Shown here piece after piece: positions 1-6,129 of a DNA stretch of 9,446 nt. The translations under genes and the position numbers were made by a program. Origin of the DNA: Kocuria sp. (GTDB taxonomy: Bacteria > Actinomycetota > Actinomycetes > Actinomycetales > Micrococcaceae); NCBI GenBank assembly GCA_030453435.1, contig JAKDKI010000063.1, positions 1-9,446 on the forward strand. The letters run 5' to 3'. Each line of letters starts with the position of its first letter. Position 1 is the stretch's first letter. The notes under the pieces were generated by a model. The model saw only the letters and a list, made by a program, of their open reading frames with translations. It was not told the DNA's origin and ran no database searches.

Positions 1-140
1 AATCCGTGCGCGCGTGGACGGCGTTCCATGTGCTTTTGCGAGTGACCGAAGCGTTCCGCAATCTCGATCCGGATTGCATCAATCACGCACGGCAGCGTAT
101 TGATCTCGCGCACGCCGTGCTAAGGGGCAAGGTGGAATGA
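1..140 (+). CDS. 3' end of an unidentified CDS (5' truncated by window edge)
   Basis: An open frame enters from the left edge (first full codon at position 3) and ends at TGA 138-140, giving 45 visible C-terminal residues ending in RGKVE. The frame has no internal stop, GC-rich wobble bases, and places its stop one base before the ATG of the next gene, as expected for co-transcribed genes. The visible part is helical and basic, without a diagnostic motif, so no function can be assigned. Its coupling to an APH-fold kinase suggests the two act together, but the substrate cannot be read from this fragment. Confidence 0.6.
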   Translation, partial: SVRAWTAFHVLLRVTEAFRNLDPDCINHARQRIDLAHAVLRGKVE

Positions 141-141
141 C

Positions 142-1218
142 ATGACGGGGATAGCACCCCAGGGGGCGCAGGGGGTTGAGCTCTCACAGGCTCCCATGCA
201 GTTCGACATCAATGGTGAACGACTGGTGGTACGCCGTTCTTGGCCGGGGAAACAGGGGGAGCGGATCTACGAATGTCGTGATTCGCTACAGCGGATCCGC
301 GCGGTCAAGGAAGACCCGGAGTTCGGTGTGAAATTGGCACCGTACGCCAAGGACCGCAAACTGCCGTCGCTGCAGCCCGGTGGCGAACTGATCGTCCATC
401 GAGCGGGAAAACGCGCGGTCGAGCGGACTTCGCAGGGTTTCGTGAAGCACCTACGCGCCGGTAAATCCGCCGACGTCGCCGCGGCCACCACCACGATGGG
501 CGCTCTCGCCGGGGCAGCGGGGTTCTCGGTGCCAGAGGTTCTGGAGACCACCGAGTATTCGGTCACACTGAGCACGGTGCCCGGCCAGCCCATGATGGAG
601 CTGGAGCAGGACTGCTGGGAACTGGCGTGGGACGAATGGTCGGTGGCGTGGGCGCGGATGGTCCAGAGCGACGTCGGCCGGGCCGACACGTGGCAGGTGC
701 ACGACGCCGCGGCCGAGGCCGACGTGGTCGCGACGTGGTTTGGCAACGTGCGCGAGTACGACCCGGGGGGGTTGGCCGACCGTTATGCGGATCGATTGAC
801 CGAGGTCGAGGGGCGGGTTCGCGAGAAGCTGTTGACCCTGGACGATCCGGCTCGGGGGATTGCGGGCAGCGCTCCTGTGCCCGCGCATCGCGATCTGCAC
901 GACGGCCAGATGCTTTTCGACTGCGGCAATCGTCGGATGGGACTGCTCGATTTCGACACGGCGGTACTGGCCGATCGTGAACTGGACCTGGCCAACCTCG
1001 AGGTGCACGTGGACCTGCGCGTGCTGCAGGGGCTGCTCAGCGAGGACATGGCCTACGTGGCACGAGTGGCGGTTGCCGAGGCGGCGCGCGCGGTGGGGGC
1101 CGATGCGCACCGCATGGAGGTCTACCGCGAGGCCACGCGGGCGAGGCTGGTGTGCGTGTACGCGTTCAGGCCGCAGTGGATCCCGGTGGCTGAACGGTTG
1201 TTGTACCAGCTGGGCTGA
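142..1218 (+). CDS. APH-fold phosphotransferase (kinase-like), substrate unknown
   Basis: This 358-residue protein carries the C-terminal lobe signature of the aminoglycoside phosphotransferase / choline kinase fold. The Brenner-type catalytic loop HRDLHDGQ is at residues 249-256, with D251 as catalytic base. The metal-binding segment LLDFDTA follows, with D270 and D272. A helical C-terminal lobe continues from there, including ADRELDLANLEVH. The N-terminal lobe is hard to recognise, as is usual in this family. These enzymes transfer phosphate from ATP or GTP to a hydroxyl on a small molecule such as an antibiotic, sugar or metabolite; most chromosomal members are not resistance genes. The start at ATG 142 is supported by a GGTGG-type Shine-Dalgarno at 131-135. 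The gene starts one base after the upstream stop, so it is probably the second gene of an operon. Fold assignment is secure; substrate is not inferable. Confidence 0.85.
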   Translation: MTGIAPQGAQGVELSQAPMQFDINGERLVVRRSWPGKQGERIYECRDSLQRIRAVKEDPEFGVKLAPYAKDRKLPSLQPGGELIVHRAGKRAVERTSQGFVKHLRAGKSADVAAATTTMGALAGAAGFSVPEVLETTEYSVTLSTVPGQPMMELEQDCWELAWDEWSVAWARMVQSDVGRADTWQVHDAAAEADVVATWFGNVREYDPGGLADRYADRLTEVEGRVREKLLTLDDPARGIAGSAPVPAHRDLHDGQMLFDCGNRRMGLLDFDTAVLADRELDLANLEVHVDLRVLQGLLSEDMAYVARVAVAEAARAVGADAHRMEVYREATRARLVCVYAFRPQWIPVAERLLYQLG

Positions 1219-1284
1219 GTACTCGCCGTTCGGGGCCTCTCTAGGTGGCGTTGATGAATCGGTCGCTCGATTCGGAAGCCTGAA
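1219..1284. other. convergent intergenic spacer with a weak inverted repeat
   Basis: The spacer lies between the convergent kinase and SRPBCC genes. It contains a 6-bp inverted repeat, GAATCG at 1256-1261 and CGATTC at 1268-1273, with a 6-base loop. The hairpin is short and no T-run follows it on either strand, so it is at best a weak terminator candidate. Confidence 0.25.
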
Positions 1285-1899
1285 TTACTCCTCGCCTTTG
1301 TAGAAGGCTGCGGTCTTGATGGCTTGCTGCTGGGCCTGATGCTTGTCCGCGCCGGACTGGACGTAGGCGGTTTTCCAGGCCTCTGCGGCGTGGTCCGTGT
1401 AGCTGTGGCCCTCGGCGGATCCCGCAAAATCGCACAGGTCCTGGGGGATGTCGCTGGATGCGGCATTGAGATGCAGCGCGAGTGACATGAGGCTGCTCTC
1501 CCAACCGATACCGGTGGCGCCCGGTCCGTAGGCGCGCCAGTGGTCGTTTTCTTCCATGGTGTGCCGGATGGTCAGGTGGGTGTCGCCTTCGACCGGGTTG
1601 AGGGTGATCTGGACGGCGCTTTCGTCGCCGTCGTACTCCCACGTGATGTTAACCGATCGTGGGCGTTCGCAGCGCTGGATGGTGCCTTCCGTTCCGCTTT
1701 CGGTCAGCTGGTAGCGGCCGCCCTCAATGAGTTCACCCTCGGTGGGTTCGAACCATTTCTCGAGGCGTTGGGGCTGGGTAATGGCGTCCCAGATCTCCTC
1801 TGGTGAGGCTTCATAGACGTGCTCGAGTTGCACGGTGTGATGGGACCCTTGGGTCGTCACGGTGCGGGTCACTCCGGTGATGAGTTCTGCCAAGTTCAC
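1285..1899 (-). CDS. SRPBCC / AHSA1-type domain protein
   Basis: This 204-residue cytosolic protein belongs to the START/SRPBCC superfamily, most like the AHSA1 (activator of Hsp90 ATPase homologue) group common in actinobacteria. The N-terminal strand-and-helix signature VQLEHVYEASPEEIWDAIT, then RLEKWF, is at about residues 23-50, followed by alternating beta strands. The segment GPGATGIGW at residues 125-133, leading into a long helix, is typical of the C-terminal half. Such domains form a hydrophobic cavity for a small ligand; the cellular role of this branch is poorly defined. The GTG at 1899-1897 was chosen because GGAGG (1906-1910 on the minus strand) sits six bases upstream. A GTG at 1935 in the same frame would add 12 residues but put the Shine-Dalgarno inside the gene. 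It is divergent from ychF and convergent with the kinase gene, so it is probably monocistronic. Confidence 0.85.
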   Translation of the reverse strand: MNLAELITGVTRTVTTQGSHHTVQLEHVYEASPEEIWDAITQPQRLEKWFEPTEGELIEGGRYQLTESGTEGTIQRCERPRSVNITWEYDGDESAVQITLNPVEGDTHLTIRHTMEENDHWRAYGPGATGIGWESSLMSLALHLNAASSDIPQDLCDFAGSAEGHSYTDHAAEAWKTAYVQSGADKHQAQQQAIKTAAFYKGEE

Positions 1900-1905
1900 G
1901 AGGTG

Positions 1906-1910
1906 CCTCC
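1906..1910 (-). promoter_or_regulatory. ribosome binding site of the SRPBCC gene
   Basis: GGAGG on the minus strand, six bases before GTG 1899. It decides the start in favour of the shorter, 204-residue product. Confidence 0.7.
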
Positions 1911-1921
1911 AAACATTGGTG

Positions 1922-1933
1922 GGCGGCGCCGCC
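1922..1933. repeat. 12-bp perfect GC palindrome between divergent SRPBCC and ychF genes
   Basis: GGCGGCGCCGCC is self-complementary over 12 bases and sits 11 bases beyond the SRPBCC ribosome binding site. It could be an operator or 5' UTR stem for that gene. In GC-rich DNA such a palindrome can also be fortuitous, so this is only a candidate. Confidence 0.25.
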
Positions 1934-1984
1934 AAGGCTTGGAGCGGCGTCGTTAGAACCCAGTATTCACGTGTGGGAGGTGGT

Positions 1985-2013
1985 CTGCGAGTGTCTGTGG
2001 GCGGCGGTAGACT
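1985..2013 (+). promoter_or_regulatory. probable leaderless promoter of ychF
   Basis: A -10 hexamer TAGACT at 2008-2013 fits the actinobacterial TANNNT consensus and ends 8 bases before the ychF GTG at 2022. A weak -35 candidate (CTGCGA, 1985-1990) lies 17 bases upstream. Transcription should start on or within a couple of bases of the GTG, and no Shine-Dalgarno precedes it, so a leaderless mRNA is likely. Confidence 0.55.
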
Positions 2014-2021
2014 GTCCTACC

Positions 2022-3125
2022 GTGGCTCTTACTATTGGAATTGTCGGTCTTCCCAACGTCGGTAAATCAACGCTGTTCAACGCGCTCACGCGGAACACGG
2101 TGCTCGCCGCGAACTATCCGTTCGCGACCATCGAGCCGAACATTGGTGTGGTGAACCTGCCGGACCCGCGTTTGAACACGCTCGCCGAGATCTTCGGCTC
2201 GGAGCGCATTCTGCCCGCGACCGTGTCCTTCGTGGATATCGCGGGCATCGTGAAGGGCGCGTCCGAGGGCGAGGGGCTGGGTAACCAGTTCCTGGCCAAC
2301 ATCCGTGAAGCACACGCCATCGCCCAGGTGGTGCGCGCGTTCGATGACCCGGACGTGATCCACGTGGATGGCAAGATCGACCCCGCCTCCGACATGGAGA
2401 CCATCAACACCGAGCTGGTGCTGGCGGATCTGCAGACCATGGAGAACGCGATCCCGCGCCTCGAAAAGCAGGTCAAGATCAAGAAGGGCTCCCCCGAGCA
2501 GCTGGCCGCCTACCAGGCCGCGCAGAAGGTGCTCGAGGAAGGCCGCACGATTTTCGAGGCTGCCGGTCCCGAGAAGCTCGAGCTCGATCAGTTGCGTGAG
2601 CTGAACCTGCTGACCGCCAAGCCGTTCATCTACGTGTTCAATGCGGATGAGGGAGTGCTGGACTCGCCGGAAAAGCAGCAGGAGCTGTCTGATCTGGTCG
2701 CGCCGGCGCAGGCTGTGTTCCTGGACGCGAAACTCGAGTCTGATCTCGTGGAGCTGTCCGATGAGGAAGCCCGCGAGATGCTGGAAATGTCCGGACAGGA
2801 AGAATCCGGTCTGGACAAGCTGGCCCGCACCGGTTTCCAGACCCTCGGTCTGCAGACCTACCTCACCGCCGGCCCCAAGGAATCCCGCGCCTGGACCATC
2901 AACAAGGGCGACACCGCACCCAAGGCTGCCGGTGTGATCCACACGGACTTCGAGCGCGGCTTCATCAAGGCTGAAGTCGTGTCCTTCGACGACCTGGTTG
3001 CCGCAGGCTCCATGGCTGATGCCAAGGCCGCGGGCAAGGTTCGTATGGAGGGTAAGGATTATGTGATGGCTGATGGGGATGTGGTCGAGTTCCGATCAGG
3101 TCTTACGTCTGGTGGCCGAAAGTGA
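2022..3125 (+). CDS. ychF: redox-regulated ribosome-associated ATPase YchF (OLA1 family), hybrid C-terminus
   Basis: The 367-residue product is the Obg-related P-loop protein YchF, which binds ribosomes and prefers ATP. The Walker A/G1 GLPNVGKS is at residues 9-16 and G3 DIAG at 72-75. G4 is the non-canonical NADE at 207-210 instead of NKxD, the family hallmark linked to ATP use. A helical insert covers roughly 125-200, and the C-terminal TGS domain includes GLQTYLTAGPKESRAW and FERGFIKAEVVSF. GTG 2022 is chosen because the conserved N-terminus begins there and a -10 element lies just upstream; an in-frame extension to 1971 would cross the promoter. The protein is a few residues longer than the usual 361 or so. 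After VVEFR (ending near 3095) the expected terminal FNV is replaced by an unrelated tail ending GGRK, consistent with an insertion at the 3' end. The core domains are intact, so it is probably functional. Confidence 0.97.
   Translation: MALTIGIVGLPNVGKSTLFNALTRNTVLAANYPFATIEPNIGVVNLPDPRLNTLAEIFGSERILPATVSFVDIAGIVKGASEGEGLGNQFLANIREAHAIAQVVRAFDDPDVIHVDGKIDPASDMETINTELVLADLQTMENAIPRLEKQVKIKKGSPEQLAAYQAAQKVLEEGRTIFEAAGPEKLELDQLRELNLLTAKPFIYVFNADEGVLDSPEKQQELSDLVAPAQAVFLDAKLESDLVELSDEEAREMLEMSGQEESGLDKLARTGFQTLGLQTYLTAGPKESRAWTINKGDTAPKAAGVIHTDFERGFIKAEVVSFDDLVAAGSMADAKAAGKVRMEGKDYVMADGDVVEFRSGLTSGGRK
3088..3112 (+). other. candidate left junction (att half-site) of a mobile island in the ychF 3' end
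   Basis: The codons up to about 3095 match a conventional YchF end (VVEFR). From 3096 the reading frame continues into codons with no YchF counterpart before TGA 3123-3125. Downstream genes are defence and recombinase genes, so this is the likeliest recombination point. No direct repeat partner is visible in the window because the right end is missing, so the exact core cannot be placed. Confidence 0.45.
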
Positions 3126-4228
3126 GTCAGAACGACACACGGCGAACATCCCTGGAAGCGGGCCCGGTCGTGAGTTCAAGCGAGTCACTGCAAGACGTAA
3201 GTCGAGTGAACATGGGGCGGGATTGGACTCCGGGACCGAACGTGCCCACGCGGGCCTCGCGCAACCCAGATGGCACGCTCAAAGACACTCCAGCAAACCG
3301 CGCGCTCCGCCCAATCGAAACGGCGCAAGATGACTTCGCAAATGTGACTCTGACAGACCGCGCATATTACAGCGATAGTCGATCCTTGGTTTTTCACGGC
3401 GACGTTTCCGACAGTCTCAAGGCCCTGGCTGCCGCTGGCCTACAAGTGGACTGCATCGTGACCTCACCGCCATTTTACGGTCAGCGTGATTATGGAGTAG
3501 ACGGTCAGATTGGGCTGGAGGAGCACCCCCAGAATTTCGTGGACTCCCTGGTTGACGTCTTTGAGCTGTGTCGTCCCGTGCTCAAAGAGACTGGCAGTCT
3601 GTGGGTGAATCTCGGCGACACCTACTGGAGCGGCAAAGGTGCCCACAAAAGTAACGAGGCGAAGCAGAGCGCGAGGCGATTTGGCGTACGTCCCCAAGAT
3701 TCCGCGGGCGATGGCCTGTGGGCGAGACCTAAACAGCTGTTGTTGATCCCACACAGGTTTGCAATCGCCATGCAGGACTCGGGCTGGCTTGTACGAAATG
3801 ACAACGTCTGGGTGAAGCCGAATCCGATTCCGGATCAGGTGCGCGACCGTTGCTCAGTCAGCCACGAGTACGTATTCCATATGACGAAAGAACGCTGGTA
3901 TTACTTCGACCGCGAAGCCGTCGGTCGAACCTCGACGACCGGTCGTACCTTGCCTCCGCTAGACACTTGGGTGGTACCGACGTCCCGTGGGGGGAGGAAG
4001 CACAAAGCGTCCTTTTCTGAGGGCCTGGTGAGTATCCCCGTACTGGCTACAACCCCCGCGAATGGCGTGGTTCTGGATCCGTTTGGCGGTAGTGGCACTA
4101 CCCTGCGGTTTGCGCGAAAGCACGGATTCCGCAGTATTGGAATCGACCTTAACGCCGACTACTGCGAAGAGATGGCTACGGCCATGAGCGACATGAGGAA
4201 GTTGGAGCATGATGGCCCAGTTTCTTAG
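3122..4228 (+). CDS. site-specific DNA methyltransferase, beta class (N6-adenine or N4-cytosine)
   Basis: This 368-residue product is an amino-methyltransferase with the catalytic motif IV TSPPF at residues 114-118 ahead of the AdoMet-binding motif I DPFGGSGTT at 319-327. The IV-to-I order defines the beta class. Other family segments are GSLWVNLGDTYW and WVKPNPIP, and GIDLNADYCE after motif I is the motif II-like acidic strand. The middle (about 160-290) should hold the target recognition region. SPPF favours N4-cytosine but does not exclude N6-adenine. The GTG at 3122 overlaps the ychF stop, but the first 28 residues look poorly ordered. ATG 3212 (residue 31) or GTG 3206 are reasonable alternative starts, neither with a strong Shine-Dalgarno. 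The 3' end overlaps the next gene by 20 bases. As first gene of a restriction-like operon, it probably protects host sites from the McrBC-like complex. Confidence 0.9.
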   Translation: MSQNDTRRTSLEAGPVVSSSESLQDVSRVNMGRDWTPGPNVPTRASRNPDGTLKDTPANRALRPIETAQDDFANVTLTDRAYYSDSRSLVFHGDVSDSLKALAAAGLQVDCIVTSPPFYGQRDYGVDGQIGLEEHPQNFVDSLVDVFELCRPVLKETGSLWVNLGDTYWSGKGAHKSNEAKQSARRFGVRPQDSAGDGLWARPKQLLLIPHRFAIAMQDSGWLVRNDNVWVKPNPIPDQVRDRCSVSHEYVFHMTKERWYYFDREAVGRTSTTGRTLPPLDTWVVPTSRGGRKHKASFSEGLVSIPVLATTPANGVVLDPFGGSGTTLRFARKHGFRSIGIDLNADYCEEMATAMSDMRKLEHDGPVS

Positions 4229-4931
4229 CGAATCTGAAATCCGGCACGCCGTCGACCAGCTCGGCAGATCGTCGGTGAAAGGACGACTCTGTGAACTGCT
4301 TATCGGCCTAAGAGTCCTGAAGCTGGTTGGAGCTGATCAATCAGCTGTTGCTGAGTCGGTTCCCGAGTATCTTCAGGCGGTCCACGAGTTCACTCGGTGG
4401 ACGGACGACGAGAATGTAGACAGCCCGTACTTCAATCCGTTTGGGGGGCAAGCGGCCTACAAGAGCAAGAAATTTGTGTCTAATGGTCCGTCGAATACTA
4501 TGCATGGCTGGGCCACCCAGCCCGATTCTCCTTTCGAGATCATCAACACGCGTCCTAAGGAGATTCGACGTCGTACGTTATCGCCGCAGCAGCTCCGAGC
4601 TTTTGTGATCGCGGGAAAGCGTGAAGATGAACGTCCGCGCTTAATTGACGCAGCGGTTTGGTTTTATCGAGCGACTGACTTCGACGCCACTGAGTGGCAG
4701 TACGACGCAATTCAAATTCAGCAGCTTGGGGAGAGGGTCTTCGATCGCGAGGGATTGGAGGTCCGTTTTATGGAGGATCTCGCCCTCGATTCAACTGTCA
4801 CGAACGCGCTGTTTCGCCTCGAAGCCGACGATGGTCCCGAGGATGCCGCCCCTGTTGCTGTGGCGGCAGACGAATCGCAAACGGATCAGCCCCAGGTAGA
4901 ACAATTCGCAGGCGCATCGGAGGAATCGTGA
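4209..4931 (+). CDS. protein of unknown function between methyltransferase and McrB-like genes
   Basis: The 240-residue product matches no family I recognise. It starts with an amphipathic helical region (about 7-42) containing GRSSVKGRLCELLIGLRVLKLV. A Tyr/Phe/Gly-rich segment (SPYFNPFGG, then KSKKFVSNGPSN) follows at about 72-96. A basic stretch PKEIRRRTLSPQQLRAF and a conserved-looking strand LIDAAVWFYRATDFD come next. The end is an acidic Ala/Glu/Gln-rich, probably disordered tail from about 204. There is no signal peptide or membrane segment. Two adjacent ATGs (4209, 4212) are possible; GGAG at 4204-4207 is better spaced for 4212. Its stop overlaps the McrB-like GTG in GTGA, so translation is likely coupled. 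Basic patches and position suggest a DNA-binding specificity or adaptor subunit, since the adjacent McrB-like protein lacks room for one. That role is inference. Confidence 0.85.
   Translation: MMAQFLSESEIRHAVDQLGRSSVKGRLCELLIGLRVLKLVGADQSAVAESVPEYLQAVHEFTRWTDDENVDSPYFNPFGGQAAYKSKKFVSNGPSNTMHGWATQPDSPFEIINTRPKEIRRRTLSPQQLRAFVIAGKREDERPRLIDAAVWFYRATDFDATEWQYDAIQIQQLGERVFDREGLEVRFMEDLALDSTVTNALFRLEADDGPEDAAPVAVAADESQTDQPQVEQFAGASEES
4919..4923 (+). promoter_or_regulatory. ribosome binding site deciding the McrB-like start
   Basis: GGAGG lies four bases before GTG 4928, inside the last codons of the upstream gene. It rules out in-frame starts further upstream (as far as 4694), which would read through the preceding gene in another frame. 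Confidence 0.75.
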
Positions 4932-6127
4932 GACTTTCCTTCTCTGACGAGGTGGCAGACCCGCAGTCGTACCTTCCTCACCATTCGGCACGCCCTCAAA
5001 AGGTACAAAGTTCTCAACAATTGGCTCAATATGCCTCGGGCGATCTGGCTGGCGTGCTGGATTATATCTCGGCGTCCGGGTTCACCTTCGAGCCGTGGCA
5101 GGTGGCAACGTTCGTCACAGCCTTGAGAACAAAACCGTTTGTCATTCTCGCTGGAATCTCGGGCACGGGGAAGACGAAGCTCCCACAGCTCGTCGCCGCA
5201 GCGACTGGCGCCGAAGCTGTGATTGTCCCAGTGCGACCTGACTGGACGGACTCGAGCGATCTGCTCGGGTATGAACGACTCAGTGGAGAGTTCGTACCGG
5301 GCAGCCTTCTTAAACTGTGCGAGGCGGCGCTCCAAGCTCCCGACAAGCACTTTTTCTTTATTCTTGACGAGATGAACGTTGCTCGTGTCGAGTACTACTT
5401 CGCTGAGGTTCTAAGTGTTATGGAGAACCGGCGTAGGACCGATGACGGGATTATAAGTGAGCCGCTCAATCCGTCTGCTCCGGACTGCGCAGGAGTGAAC
5501 TGGGGAGCGGTGTACCTCCCTACGAATGTGTCTCTTATCGGTACGGTGAACATGGATGAGACCACGCATGGATTCTCTCGTAAGGTGTTGGACCGGGCTT
5601 TTGTGCTAGAATTGTCACAGGTAGATCTGGCGAACTACTCGTCTAAAAAGGATACCGCCGCGATACACGCGGTGCCTTGGGAGCCGAGTGCGTGGACTCC
5701 GAACTATCTTCACCTTTCCGACGTCGATGCGCCAGAAACGAACTCTGCGGTGACGGAGGCTGTAAACGCACTTGTGCGTGCAAATGAGAGTCTCCAACCC
5801 GCGCAGCTACAGGTGGGCTATCGAGTACGAGATGAGGTTGCACTGTTTTGCCTCAACGCCACAGACCAGAGCGATTTCTTCGTCGATCGCGCCGAAACTG
5901 TTTTGTCTCCGCTCGACCTGTGTCTGAGCATGAAAGTGTTGCCCCGCATACAGGGTGGTGGACTCTTCATTCGCGATGTCTTGAGCGACTTCGCATCGTG
6001 GACCCTTCCCAATCAGGCCGAAGCGGGGGACTCTGAGAGTCCGTCAGGATTCGGCGTCACCCATGAGCGAGTCAAGCTGATGCAAGAGCGGTTGGATCAG
6101 ACCGGCTTTACGTCCTATTGGGTGTAG
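4928..6127 (+). CDS. McrB-like AAA+ NTPase (restriction motor subunit)
   Basis: The 399-residue product is an AAA+ ATPase/GTPase of the McrB/AAA_5 branch. Walker A GISGTGKT is at residues 76-83 and Walker B FFFILDEMN at 142-150. The family signature GTVNMDETTHGFSRKVLDRA is at 205-224; its NxD segment occupies the place of the MNTADRS motif of E. coli McrB. A helical C-terminal lid follows. In McrBC systems this subunit forms a hexamer that translocates on DNA and activates the McrC nuclease. Only about 50 residues precede the AAA core, so the N-terminal DNA-binding domain of E. coli McrB is absent and target recognition must come from another protein. GTG 4928 has a strong Shine-Dalgarno and overlaps the upstream stop by four bases. 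The downstream nuclease gene begins two bases after this stop. Confidence 0.92.
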   Translation: MRLSFSDEVADPQSYLPHHSARPQKVQSSQQLAQYASGDLAGVLDYISASGFTFEPWQVATFVTALRTKPFVILAGISGTGKTKLPQLVAAATGAEAVIVPVRPDWTDSSDLLGYERLSGEFVPGSLLKLCEAALQAPDKHFFFILDEMNVARVEYYFAEVLSVMENRRRTDDGIISEPLNPSAPDCAGVNWGAVYLPTNVSLIGTVNMDETTHGFSRKVLDRAFVLELSQVDLANYSSKKDTAAIHAVPWEPSAWTPNYLHLSDVDAPETNSAVTEAVNALVRANESLQPAQLQVGYRVRDEVALFCLNATDQSDFFVDRAETVLSPLDLCLSMKVLPRIQGGGLFIRDVLSDFASWTLPNQAEAGDSESPSGFGVTHERVKLMQERLDQTGFTSYWV

Positions 6128-6129
6128 AT

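Noticed and set aside
451..1110. Long open frame antisense to the APH-fold kinase gene (219 codons)
   Set aside because: The sense strand has the HRDLHDGQ and DFD kinase motifs. The antisense product is His/Arg/Gln-rich with no recognisable fold, as expected for a mirror frame in GC-rich DNA.
2067..2942. Long open frame antisense to ychF (291 codons)
   Set aside because: It is entirely covered by the conserved YchF protein. The Leu/Gly/His-rich translation is a typical shadow of a GC-rich gene.
4694..4927. N-terminal extension of the McrB-like protein
   Set aside because: It would read the preceding gene in another frame, giving an Arg/Cys/Gly-rich sequence. GTG 4928 has a GGAGG ribosome site and a GTGA overlap.
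6118..6129. TTG start for the DUF2357 protein
   Set aside because: It would add four residues inside the end of the upstream gene. ATG 6130 just after that stop is the simpler choice.
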